Of a DNA stretch of 9,230 nucleotides, positions 1-6,362 are shown piece after piece. The stretch covers positions 1 through 9,230 of the forward strand of contig CAINVI010000052.1 in the NCBI GenBank assembly GCA_903854075.1, given 5' to 3'. Both the position numbers and the translations under genes were made by a program. This DNA comes from Candidatus Pollutiaquabacter sp. (GTDB lineage: Bacteria > Bacteroidota > Bacteroidia > AKYH767-A > 2013-40CM-41-45). The notes beneath the pieces were generated by a model, which was not told where the DNA came from, did not search any database, and worked only from the letters and a program-made list of their open reading frames with translations. The stretch's first letter is position 1, and each line of letters starts with the position of its first letter.

Positions 1-398
1 CGGCAATATCCGCCAAATAGTTTGGAGGTGATAAGGTCCACCGTATCCCACCAGGATCTTTGAAGCGCTAGTGTTTCAAATACTAAAAGGCTGTCCTCGT
101 TCCATTTTCGTTTCGTTGCTACTAAAAGTTCCATGGCCACGTATTGGTATTCCCGCTCTGGCAGCGACCATAATTCCTTTACTATTTTATGAACTGTTGT
201 AATGGATTCGTTTTTAGCCGCCGCTAAAAACTCTTTTTGTAATTCCGCTCGAACCGGTTTTTGAAGACCAACAAACGGGAAATGATTTTTCATATAGGCG
301 GTCATGGCCGCCGCTTTTTCCGGATCAGCATGATCGGTGAATACCTCAACCAGCGCCTCGATCAAAGGGTGTTGCTTAGGAAAACGAACCATGAGCAT
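1..398 (-). CDS. DNA alkylation repair protein, AlkD-like (partial, 3' end outside window)
   Basis: Reading the minus strand from the ATG at 398-396 gives 132 codons that stay open to the window edge, so the C-terminal part is missing. The family is made of HEAT-like helical repeats that bind DNA and excise N3- and N7-alkylated purines without flipping the base. Visible hallmarks are the N-terminal segment with AYMKNHFPFVGLQKP (residues 34-48) and the signature SWWDTVD at 115-121. W117 and D121 align with the active-site Trp and Asp (W109 and D113) of Bacillus cereus AlkD. A second in-frame ATG at 392-390 would remove only two residues; nothing upstream decides between them, and no Shine-Dalgarno is visible. 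The gene is divergent from the SOUL gene and shares an 88-bp upstream region with it. The family assignment is strong; the enzymatic specificity is inferred. Confidence 0.85.
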   Translation of the reverse strand, partial: MLMVRFPKQHPLIEALVEVFTDHADPEKAAAMTAYMKNHFPFVGLQKPVRAELQKEFLAAAKNESITTVHKIVKELWSLPEREYQYVAMELLVATKRKWNEDSLLVFETLALQRSWWDTVDLITSKLFGGYC

Positions 399-486
399 AA
401 AAGTAATATACGTGAATCACCTGAAATAATTGATTTCTGATGATTTTTGGCGCGTAACAAATTTGTCAAACTATTGTTATTTAAGT
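399..486. promoter_or_regulatory. Divergent intergenic promoter region (alkD-like / SOUL)
   Basis: This 88-bp AT-rich gap must hold the start signals for both flanking genes. Toward the SOUL gene, a TTTG at 446-449 lies 22 nt before TATTGTTA at 472-479, a poor match to the Bacteroidota TTTG / TAnnTTTG promoter. Toward the alkD-like gene no convincing box is seen. No terminator or strong dyad was found. Confidence 0.35.
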
Positions 487-1080
487 ATGAAAGCAACCAT
501 CATCATCGTTTGCATCCTGCTAATTCTTGTTTTTTCCCAATATATGATTGCACGAAGCACCGATAAAACCGAACAACAAACGTACAACGTTTTATTTTCT
601 GAAAATGAATTCGAAATTCGCCATTATCCTTCCGCTCTGATCGCATCGGTCGAGCACGACGGAAAAACACCACGCAGCGGCTCTAGCGACAATTTTCGTC
701 GTCTAGCCGGATATATCTTTGGCGGTAATGAAGCCAATAAGCAAATCGCCATGACATCACCTGTTCATATGGAGGCGACCGCAACGGGCAATAAAATGAG
801 TTTTGTAATGCCGGCCGAAATGGAAATGAACGAACTTCCTAAACCGGTTGATGCTGGAGTCACATTTTCAAAAACATCCGACGATACCGTAGCTGTACTC
901 CGTTTTTCCGGATTCGCCTCGGATAAAGACATCGAGGAAAAGACCGAAGAATTAAAAAAACGCTTGACGGATAAAGGGATCACTTATACGGGGAACTTCC
1001 GCTATTTAGGCTACAATCCGCCGTATCAATTGGTCGATCGTAGGAACGAAATTGTAGTTTCTGTTCGTTGGAACAACTGA
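487..1080 (+). CDS. SOUL family heme-binding-like protein, N-terminally membrane-anchored
   Basis: 197 residues from the ATG at 487. The reading frame can be extended to a TTG at 430, but the extension is polar and would bury a clear hydrophobic N-terminus, so 487 is preferred. Residues about 4-21 form one hydrophobic segment without a lipobox. It could be a signal anchor or an uncleaved signal peptide, placing the domain in the periplasm. The SOUL domain spans about 32-195, with the family blocks FRRLAGYIFGGN (70-81), IAMTSPV (87-93), MSFVMP (104-109), GYNPPY (175-180) and RRNE (185-188). SOUL/p22HBP proteins bind heme or porphyrins in eukaryotes, while bacterial members are mostly uncharacterised, so heme binding here is family inference. 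The divergent alkylation-repair neighbour hints at a stress context but does not prove one. The gene appears monocistronic; the next gene, 83 bp on, has its own -7 box. Confidence 0.88.
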   Translation: MKATIIIVCILLILVFSQYMIARSTDKTEQQTYNVLFSENEFEIRHYPSALIASVEHDGKTPRSGSSDNFRRLAGYIFGGNEANKQIAMTSPVHMEATATGNKMSFVMPAEMEMNELPKPVDAGVTFSKTSDDTVAVLRFSGFASDKDIEEKTEELKKRLTDKGITYTGNFRYLGYNPPYQLVDRRNEIVVSVRWNN

Positions 1081-1129
1081 AAATCCGTTGAAATTTCGCC
1101 AAAATCAGTACCGTTTTCATACTGAGCTT

Positions 1130-1138
1130 TAAATTTGC
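1130..1138 (+). promoter_or_regulatory. Bacteroidota -7 promoter box before the lipoprotein gene
   Basis: TAAATTTGC matches the TAnnTTTG(C/T) -7 consensus of the Bacteroidota primary sigma factor at every fixed position. It would start transcription near 1141-1145, giving a 5' leader of about 20 nt before the ATG at 1164. No TTTG is found at the usual 17-23 nt upstream, so the -33 element is weak or absent. Confidence 0.55.
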
Positions 1139-1163
1139 ATATTTGTAAATCAAACCACTTATT

Positions 1164-1601
1164 ATGAAATACTTGAAACTAATTGCGCTTTTGATCCCGG
1201 TTGTCATGATCTCTTGCAGTAAAGACGATGACGATAACTCTAACAATGGTGGAACCACTCCGCTAACTAATACCGACAAATTATGCGGAAAGAATTGGAA
1301 GTACTCTAAAATTGAAGCCGACACCAATGGTGACGGAACACCGGATTTGGATGTTACTTCTCAGCAACCGTCTTGTGAACTGGATAATTTTATTCTTTTT
1401 AACTCCAACCTCACCGGCGTATTTAATGAAGGCCCAACAAAGTGTAGTCCGAGTGATCCCCAGACATCTAACTTCACCTGGACCTGGATGGCTAACGAAA
1501 CTCAGTTAAAATGGGATGCTCAGACCTTCACGGTACTTGTTAATGATGGCAACACCTTGAAGTTGAGACTTAACACTATCACATTTACGTTCGTTAAGTA
1601 A
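1164..1601 (+). CDS. Small surface-exposed lipoprotein, lipocalin-like (putative)
   Basis: 145 residues. The N-terminus is a classic lipoprotein signal peptide: MKYLK, a hydrophobic stretch, then lipobox MISC with the lipidated cysteine at position 18. The residues after it, SKDDDD (19-24), match the acidic lipoprotein export signal (K followed by D/E) that sends Bacteroidota lipoproteins to the cell surface, so surface exposure is likely. A low-complexity N/G/T linker (about 25-37) follows. The body (about 40-145) has an early GKNWKYSKI strand, NGDGTPD (55-61), two cysteines (71 and 94), and a regular series of strands ending in TITFTFVK. This resembles the lipocalin-like lipoproteins common in the phylum; the fold call is by pattern only and no ligand can be proposed. 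It has its own -7 box upstream and a strong terminator downstream, so it is probably a single-gene transcript. Confidence 0.8.
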   Translation: MKYLKLIALLIPVVMISCSKDDDDNSNNGGTTPLTNTDKLCGKNWKYSKIEADTNGDGTPDLDVTSQQPSCELDNFILFNSNLTGVFNEGPTKCSPSDPQTSNFTWTWMANETQLKWDAQTFTVLVNDGNTLKLRLNTITFTFVK

Positions 1602-1617
1602 TAGTATTACCTCTACT

Positions 1618-1647
1618 AAAAACGCCGCTCAACTGAGCGGCGTTTTT
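1618..1647. terminator. Strong bidirectional intrinsic terminator
   Basis: A perfect 10-bp inverted repeat, AACGCCGCTC (1621-1630) and GAGCGGCGTT (1635-1644), encloses a 4-nt AACT loop and extends by three A-T pairs on the outside. It is followed by a T run to 1650 on the plus strand, and by a five-T run on the minus strand. It lies between two converging genes (stops at 1601 and 1675) and can end transcription from both sides. Confidence 0.93.
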
Positions 1648-1674
1648 TTTGTGACCTATATTAAGCAGTTAAAA

Positions 1675-2931
1675 TTACCTGCGAATAAAAAGAGCTCGTC
1701 TGTTTTCTATTTCCAGGAAATAAATGCCGGACGATAATTCATTCACCCTGATTTGTCCAAAGCTCTTACTGAGCATCCCTGATTGGATGACCTTTCCATG
1801 AATATCCATGATGCGAAAATAGTTGTCGGTATAGTTCTCCGGCAATTGGATCGATAGCCAATCTTCGCATGGTACCGGATAAATCGACATCTCTTTTTCT
1901 TTCAACTCATCTATGGAGCTGGGAGAAATGGTGATGACATAACTTGCGGTGTCCTGTTGTCCGCAGCGTTCTACAATTAATGTCACGGTATAATTCCCGC
2001 CGGTTACATACGTGTGCTGCGGTGATGAAATTCCTGTCGCCGTGTTGCCATCGCCGAAATCCCATTGGTGAGTCATGCCGGACATACCGGTGGAGAGATC
2101 CGTGAAATACACATCATTACCGGTGATACTGTAGTTGAAATCAGCACTTGGTTGATCAATAAAAAGATTCCAATCGGAAGCGCTGTTAAAAACGGTCAGA
2201 TCTGCTTGTTGTTGCAAGTATAATCCGGTAGCCGGAGTTAATCCTCCGGTATAAGACAATCCGGAAGAAGCAATATGACTAATGGAACTGTAAATTACGC
2301 AGGCCGCCAGATAACTTCCCTCTAATGCCGGATGACTGTTGTCAGATGAATGTAAAACAAGAGAAGTGTCGGCCAACACATTTTTCCAAGCTATACCGAC
2401 GGGTGCGCAGCGAGCACTGATTATGTCAGCGACTTCCTCGTATGCGCTGCGCAAGGAATCCTGCATGTGATTGAAATCGGTGAACACCGGACTGCAGTCC
2501 GAACCCAGACATTGCTGTCCGCCGAAACGACGTCCCCATGTCATGAACGTTACCAATGTCGCGCAAGGATTGTAAAGCGCGATGGAGTCGTGGAGCTCCT
2601 GTGCTCCGGGATACATGAGATTGTAGCGGTAGTAATCAACGGTGGGAACCTGACTTTGTTCTTGTAGTACTACGTAATCCCAGTTGCCTTGACGGATTTT
2701 CGTCAGTGATGTCGCATCTGCGGCGTGTCCCGATAATGTAAAACCTCCCGGTAAATTACTATCGGTAATCATCGGTGTTCCGGAGGCTGCCGAGAGCGAC
2801 GCTACCATCTGTGGAAGATTGTATGCTTGTGTATAACTGTTTCCCAGAAACAATACGCGCAACGTATCTGCTTGAGCGAATACCGTTAGCTGCGACAGGA
2901 CGAAGTAGAGTAAGGATAAGCGAAATTTCAT
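1675..2931 (-). CDS. Secreted SGNH/GDSL-type hydrolase with PKD domain and T9SS sorting domain
   Basis: 418 residues. A signal peptide spans 1-20 (cleavage after VFAQ or just before it). The SGNH-hydrolase-like domain covers about 23-255. FLGNSYT at 28-34 is block I, with Ser32 as likely nucleophile in GNS rather than GDS form. The second block is VVLQEQS (87-93). DNSHPALEGSY (197-207) supplies the Asp197/His200 pair with the family's DxxH spacing. This pattern is like DUF4886-type SGNH proteins. A PKD domain follows (about 262-337, with WDFGDGN at 290-296). The C-terminal 70 residues form a T9SS type A sorting domain (SIYPVP at 349-354, SSGIYFLEIEN at 400-410, basic end FIRR). The protein should cross the outer membrane and stay on the surface or be released; esterase activity on a polysaccharide or lipid is inferred. 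It starts 4 nt after the CPBP protease stop, so the two are probably co-transcribed. YPVP with Cys355 departs from the usual YPNP. Confidence 0.85.
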   Translation of the reverse strand: MKFRLSLLYFVLSQLTVFAQADTLRVLFLGNSYTQAYNLPQMVASLSAASGTPMITDSNLPGGFTLSGHAADATSLTKIRQGNWDYVVLQEQSQVPTVDYYRYNLMYPGAQELHDSIALYNPCATLVTFMTWGRRFGGQQCLGSDCSPVFTDFNHMQDSLRSAYEEVADIISARCAPVGIAWKNVLADTSLVLHSSDNSHPALEGSYLAACVIYSSISHIASSGLSYTGGLTPATGLYLQQQADLTVFNSASDWNLFIDQPSADFNYSITGNDVYFTDLSTGMSGMTHQWDFGDGNTATGISSPQHTYVTGGNYTVTLIVERCGQQDTASYVITISPSSIDELKEKEMSIYPVPCEDWLSIQLPENYTDNYFRIMDIHGKVIQSGMLSKSFGQIRVNELSSGIYFLEIENRRALFIRR

Positions 2932-2935
2932 AGTA

Positions 2936-3874
2936 TTAATTTGAAAGAGACTCGTTACTGTTTATTCTTGATCGATAAAGTTGAAAAATTAATGTTGCAC
3001 AAATTACTCCCGATATCAATACCCACCAGGTGTCGAGTAGTGTAGTGCCAAGTTTGTCCGGATTAGTAGTTATCACGCCGCTGCCAAAAAGATAAGTGAA
3101 CAGCACAGCGCTTCCGTTGTTGATGAAATGCGCGAGTATTGGAAGCCAGAGTGAACCGCTCCATACCAGCAAATAACCGAAGAATGCACCGAGCAGCATA
3201 CGTGGCACAAATCCGTAGAATTGAGCGTGCATTGCGCTGAATACAAAGGCAGATATCCAGATGCCGGCGTGGATATTCTTCGACCATTGTCCGAGCAGTT
3301 TTTGCAAGACACCTCGGAACAAGAGTTCTTCTCCTACTGCCGGAAGAACAGCAATCACGAGCAGGTTGATCAATAAGTCGACGGGATTGTGCATGTCCAT
3401 AAACGCTTCTGTGATCATAGCCGCACGGTCTTCTGCTTCGCGCATAGCAGTTTCTAGTCCTTTCAGAAAATCAGGTAACACCATACCGTTATTTAGTGTG
3501 ACGAGTGCGTTGATGAGCGGTACAGCAAAGATCATCATAGCCATTACCCGGAAGCCGCTTCCGGTGGTATAGCGTTTGTTCAATTGCAAATATGCCGAAG
3601 GTGCCGGGCTGAAAACCAATGCTAAAAAAAGCGCCGGCGCGATGAAAACACCAAGTGTAGAAGCAGCCTGAATTATTTTCATGACGGCTATAGCATCTGG
3701 ATTCGAAAGATCTTTGATGAGCGCTGGCAGCTGTTCGACGGATAAGCCGTAGATCGCTGCGGCAAGTGCAGATCCGACAACGGTGAAGAGCGTTGTCATC
3801 ACCAGAATGGTCCCGACAGTGATTAAAATCTTTGAATACGGGCTGTTTTCCTGCCAAATTGCCTTGAGCTGCAT
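2936..3874 (-). CDS. CPBP family intramembrane glutamic endopeptidase
   Basis: 312 residues with about eight hydrophobic segments, typical of the CPBP (Abi, Rce1-like) family of membrane proteases. The core (about 165-260) has all three motifs: GEELLFR at 181-187 (E182, E183 and R187), FSAMH at 212-216 (His216), and HFINN at 249-253 (His249 and Asn253). In Rce1-type enzymes the glutamate and the two histidines form the active site. The N-terminal part (about 1-130) adds hydrophobic segments (17-41, 66-88 and 108-128), and residues 130-160 form a charged, probably exposed stretch. Substrates of bacterial members are mostly unknown; some mature peptides, give bacteriocin immunity or process membrane proteins. 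The next gene in the same direction begins 4 nt after the stop, suggesting an operon with the secreted SGNH hydrolase. The ATG at 3874 begins a plausible amphipathic N-terminus (MQLKAIWQENSPYSKI). The family is certain; the role is not. Confidence 0.92.
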   Translation of the reverse strand: MQLKAIWQENSPYSKILITVGTILVMTTLFTVVGSALAAAIYGLSVEQLPALIKDLSNPDAIAVMKIIQAASTLGVFIAPALFLALVFSPAPSAYLQLNKRYTTGSGFRVMAMMIFAVPLINALVTLNNGMVLPDFLKGLETAMREAEDRAAMITEAFMDMHNPVDLLINLLVIAVLPAVGEELLFRGVLQKLLGQWSKNIHAGIWISAFVFSAMHAQFYGFVPRMLLGAFFGYLLVWSGSLWLPILAHFINNGSAVLFTYLFGSGVITTNPDKLGTTLLDTWWVLISGVICATLIFQLYRSRINSNESLSN

Positions 3875-3890
3875 AAAGTCGTAAATTTGT
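3858..3890 (+). promoter_or_regulatory. Candidate promoter for the dus gene, overlapping the start of the divergent CPBP gene
   Basis: TAAATTTGT at 3882-3890 fits the Bacteroidota -7 consensus exactly. ATTG at 3858-3861 lies 20 nt upstream, the right spacing for a -33 element with three of four bases. The element overlaps the first codons of the minus-strand CPBP gene and would give a leader of about 95 nt before the dus ATG at 3988. It reads on the plus strand only; the minus-strand CPBP promoter is not clear (best match TATCTTGT, 3899-3892). Confidence 0.4.
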
Positions 3891-3987
3891 CACAAGATAA
3901 TGGATTTCAGGTATTGGTCCGATTGATGCTACTTGCCATTACATTATCTGTATCGTTCAGAAAAGCTATTCCACCTACCTTATTCCC

Positions 3988-4971
3988 ATGATCGGTTCGA
4001 TTAAACTTCCGGAGTTTCCGCTGCTCCTCGCACCGATGGAAGATGTGAGTGATCCGCCGTTTCGTTATGTGTGCAAGTTGAACGGTGCGGATATGATGTA
4101 TACGGAGTTTATTTCGAGTGAAGGACTCATCCGAGATGCGGCTAAAAGTTTACAGAAGCTGGATGTTTTTGAATATGAACGGCCGATTGGCATTCAGCTT
4201 TTTGGAGGAACGATTGATTCCATGCGAGAAGCGGCACTGATTGCCGAAGGCGCTCACCCCGATCTGATCGATATCAATTACGGTTGTCCGGTGAAAGCGG
4301 TAGCTTGCAAAGGCGCCGGCGCTGCACTACTACAGGATATTCCGAAGATGGTGAAGATGACGGAGGAAATTGTTAAGGCCGTCAAACTTCCGGTTACCGT
4401 AAAGACGCGCCTTGGTTGGGACGAGTCGACAAAGAATATTGTTGATGTGGCGGAACGACTGCAAGACATTGGCATTGCTGCATTGACTATTCACGGACGT
4501 ACACGAAAACAGATGTATAAAGGTCCGGCCGACTGGACATTAATCGGTGCGGTAAAAAATAATCCGCGAATGCAGATTCCGATTTTCGGCAACGGGGATG
4601 TGGATTCTCCGGAGGTGGCACTCGATATGCGTAACCGTTATGGAGTTGATGGTGTGATGATCGGCCGCGCCAGTATCGGTTATCCCTGGATCTTTCGGGA
4701 GATCCGTCATTATTTAACCACCGGTAAAAAATTGGATCCGCCTACAATTACAGAACGCGTGGATATGTGTCGTGCACACTTTATTAAATCGATTGAATGG
4801 AAGTTAGGACGTTTGGGAATTTTTGAAATGCGGAGGCACTACAGTAATTATTTCAAAGGACTGGATCATTTTAAAGACTATCGCACACAATTGGTTACCT
4901 CAGAATCGGTAGAGGAAATACACCATATTTTGGATGAGGTAAAGGACCGTTACGAGTCGCTGTTACAGTAA
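3988..4971 (+). CDS. dusB: tRNA-dihydrouridine synthase, DusB-like
   Basis: 327 residues, the usual length for the family. Dus enzymes are flavoproteins that reduce specific uridines in the tRNA D-loop to dihydrouridine using FMN and NAD(P)H in the cytoplasm. The TIM-barrel domain (about 8-240) carries LAPMEDVSDPPFR (14-26), which contacts FMN, and DINYGCP (95-101) with the catalytic Cys100 that protonates the uracil. VKTRLGW (138-144) includes an FMN-binding lysine (Lys139), and IHGRTR (168-173) includes His169. GNGD (201-204) and MIGRA (224-228) bind the FMN phosphate. The C-terminal region (about 250-327) is the helical tRNA-binding part. CKGAGAALL after the active site is typical of DusB/Dus1-like proteins of this phylum, but the choice among Dus subgroups is less sure than the family. 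No Shine-Dalgarno precedes the ATG. The stop lies 12 nt from the stop of the convergent propeller gene. Confidence 0.93.
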   Translation: MIGSIKLPEFPLLLAPMEDVSDPPFRYVCKLNGADMMYTEFISSEGLIRDAAKSLQKLDVFEYERPIGIQLFGGTIDSMREAALIAEGAHPDLIDINYGCPVKAVACKGAGAALLQDIPKMVKMTEEIVKAVKLPVTVKTRLGWDESTKNIVDVAERLQDIGIAALTIHGRTRKQMYKGPADWTLIGAVKNNPRMQIPIFGNGDVDSPEVALDMRNRYGVDGVMIGRASIGYPWIFREIRHYLTTGKKLDPPTITERVDMCRAHFIKSIEWKLGRLGIFEMRRHYSNYFKGLDHFKDYRTQLVTSESVEEIHHILDEVKDRYESLLQ

Positions 4972-4983
4972 AAGTGCTGTCGA

Positions 4984-6234
4984 TTAATTGAGTCGCACCA
5001 GCTTTTTAGAAAACAACTGGTCGCCGCAACGGATTTCCATGAAATAAACCCCAGCCGAAAATCCGGTGACATCCAGGGAGAAATCACCGGTTAAATCGTT
5101 TTGTTTTTCCAAGAGCGTTGCACCATTTATTCCGCGAATGCAAACCTGGTCGATGCGACGACCGTAACTGCGGAGCGTTACCTGATCGACTGTTGGGTTT
5201 GGGAAAACATACACGGATGCAGCAGTTGAAAGTTCCGTCACATCGGACGTATTTTCTTCGAAGCGAACAACGCCTTCCTGTCCGGTGCCGCACCAGATTA
5301 CGCCATTGCGTTCTACCGCAACGCCAAATACGATATCGTCTGGCATCGCAGAATTTTGTGTATTCCAGTAATAGAAGTCGTTATTTACCCGTTTGATTAA
5401 TCCTTTATCAAACGATCCGATCCAGAAATTCTGTAGTGAATCAGCAACAAGCGTTGTCAGTGAGTTCGAAGGAATTAACGACGTCAACGTGTTGTAGGCA
5501 AATGCTGAATTGTTAAAGAATCGAACCAGTGCTCCGGCCGGACACGCACTCCACTTGATATTGGCCGGATCGATGATGATGCCGGTGATGGTATTATCGG
5601 GGAATGTATTGTTGTAAATACCATAAGACGTAAATGCGGTGTCGACCATTTTCACAAATCCTCCATTCACGGTTCCCAACCAGCGGGTAGAATCGTTTTC
5701 TAGGGTAATCACCGCGATGTTGTCTACCGGTAGCGAAGAATTTGACAGATTGAATACGCTCCATTGGCTACCATCAAAAAAATTCAGTCCATTATTGGTA
5801 CACATCCATGCGTGGTCAAAGCGATCGAGTGTGATGCTTCTTACATAGTCCGACGAAATACCGGAGTTAGTAAGTGTATAATTCAACCAGCTGTTTCCGT
5901 CGAATACGCATACGCCACCATTTTGTGTAGCAATCCAGGCACGGTGTTGCGAGTCAAAGCTGACATGCTTTACAGAGTTGTCGGTAAGCCCGGAATTATT
6001 TGTTTGGTAAACAGTCCAGGTCGTATCGTTGTAAACCGCCAATCCGTAGTCTGTACAAAACCATTTTCTTCCGAGCCAATCGATGGCGATATGTCGAACG
6101 GTATTGTCGGGCAGCGGTGAGTTAAAGCGGGTGAACTGTTGGAATGTTGGTTGCGCAAAGGCGCCACCGGCAAGACACAGTGTGCAAACTATAAATAATC
6201 GAAAGCGTGTAAGCGCGAACTGGAATAGAAGCAT
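4984..6234 (-). CDS. Secreted seven-repeat two-component-regulator-propeller protein with T9SS sorting domain
   Basis: 416 residues. A signal peptide spans 1-27 (cleavage after GGAFA). Residues about 33-326 hold seven Reg_prop repeats, each with a (S/T)(G/A/L)xPDN-like start, a hydrophobic strand, and a conserved tryptophan in a W-x-G/C/A motif. The tryptophans are at 58, 100, 143, 185, 228, 271 and 314, a spacing of 42-43. Seven such units should close one complete beta-propeller. In Bacteroidota these repeats normally form the periplasmic sensor half of hybrid histidine kinases, which carry two propellers. Here there is no membrane segment, kinase or transcription domain. Instead a T9SS type A sorting domain follows (about 342-416: VYVFPNP, then SAGVYFMEIRCG and a basic KKLVRLN end), so the propeller is exported across the outer membrane. 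The ligand is unknown; binding of polysaccharide or protein is inferred. It lies downstream of the lysyl-oxidase-like gene on the same strand, but with a terminator between. Confidence 0.88.
   Translation of the reverse strand: MLLFQFALTRFRLFIVCTLCLAGGAFAQPTFQQFTRFNSPLPDNTVRHIAIDWLGRKWFCTDYGLAVYNDTTWTVYQTNNSGLTDNSVKHVSFDSQHRAWIATQNGGVCVFDGNSWLNYTLTNSGISSDYVRSITLDRFDHAWMCTNNGLNFFDGSQWSVFNLSNSSLPVDNIAVITLENDSTRWLGTVNGGFVKMVDTAFTSYGIYNNTFPDNTITGIIIDPANIKWSACPAGALVRFFNNSAFAYNTLTSLIPSNSLTTLVADSLQNFWIGSFDKGLIKRVNNDFYYWNTQNSAMPDDIVFGVAVERNGVIWCGTGQEGVVRFEENTSDVTELSTAASVYVFPNPTVDQVTLRSYGRRIDQVCIRGINGATLLEKQNDLTGDFSLDVTGFSAGVYFMEIRCGDQLFSKKLVRLN
5257..6138 (-). repeat. Seven tandem protein-level propeller repeats
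   Basis: Within the propeller gene, seven copies of a 42-43 residue unit (126-129 nt) follow one another without gaps. The copies are clearly related at the protein level (PDN or TDN-like start, IxxD, W-x-G) but have diverged as DNA; no long identical stretches were seen. They therefore look like an old, stable array rather than a recent expansion. Confidence 0.8.
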
Positions 6235-6261
6235 GAATAATTGCGTATTACAAAGGTTCTT

Positions 6262-6269
6262 TAAAGGTA
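6262..6269 (-). promoter_or_regulatory. Weak -7-like box before the propeller gene
   Basis: On the minus strand TACCTTTA matches TAnnTTTG except at the last base, 27 nt before the ATG at 6234. No well-spaced -33 element is seen. With the terminator at 6312-6346 upstream, the propeller gene needs a promoter of its own in 6235-6312, which makes this the best candidate. Confidence 0.3.
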
Positions 6270-6311
6270 CATCTTACGGATGAATATTTCGTGACAATAC
6301 GATCAGCGCAT

Positions 6312-6346
6312 AAAAAAACGGCTTGTCGTTTAACAAGCCGTTTTTT
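6312..6346. terminator. Bidirectional intrinsic terminator after the lysyl-oxidase-like gene
   Basis: CGGCTTGT (6319-6326) pairs with ACAAGCCG (6333-6340) around a 6-nt loop, and flanking A and T runs extend the stem to 14 bp. On the minus strand the hairpin is followed by seven Ts and begins 17 nt after the stop of the 693-residue gene, which it terminates. The sequence also works on the plus strand, where no gene needs it. Confidence 0.92.
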
Positions 6347-6362
6347 AAAGGACGTTTGCCAA

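Noticed and set aside
430..486. TTG-initiated N-terminal extension of the SOUL protein
   Set aside because: The 19 extra residues are polar and precede a clear hydrophobic N-terminus that starts at the ATG at 487; the extension would also occupy the only promoter space.
980..1327. 115-codon minus-strand frame across the SOUL and lipoprotein genes
   Set aside because: It lies antisense to two well-supported genes and the promoter between them, with no recognisable motif.
3063..3893. Several 70-134 codon frames over the CPBP protease gene
   Set aside because: They are out-of-frame shadows, low in hydrophobic pattern and rich in Cys/Arg/Ser, while the 312-residue frame has all CPBP motifs.
4984..6234. 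Propeller gene as a broken histidine kinase
   Set aside because: It has an intact signal peptide, seven evenly spaced repeats and an intact sorting domain at the C-terminus, so it is a complete secreted protein rather than a truncated sensor.
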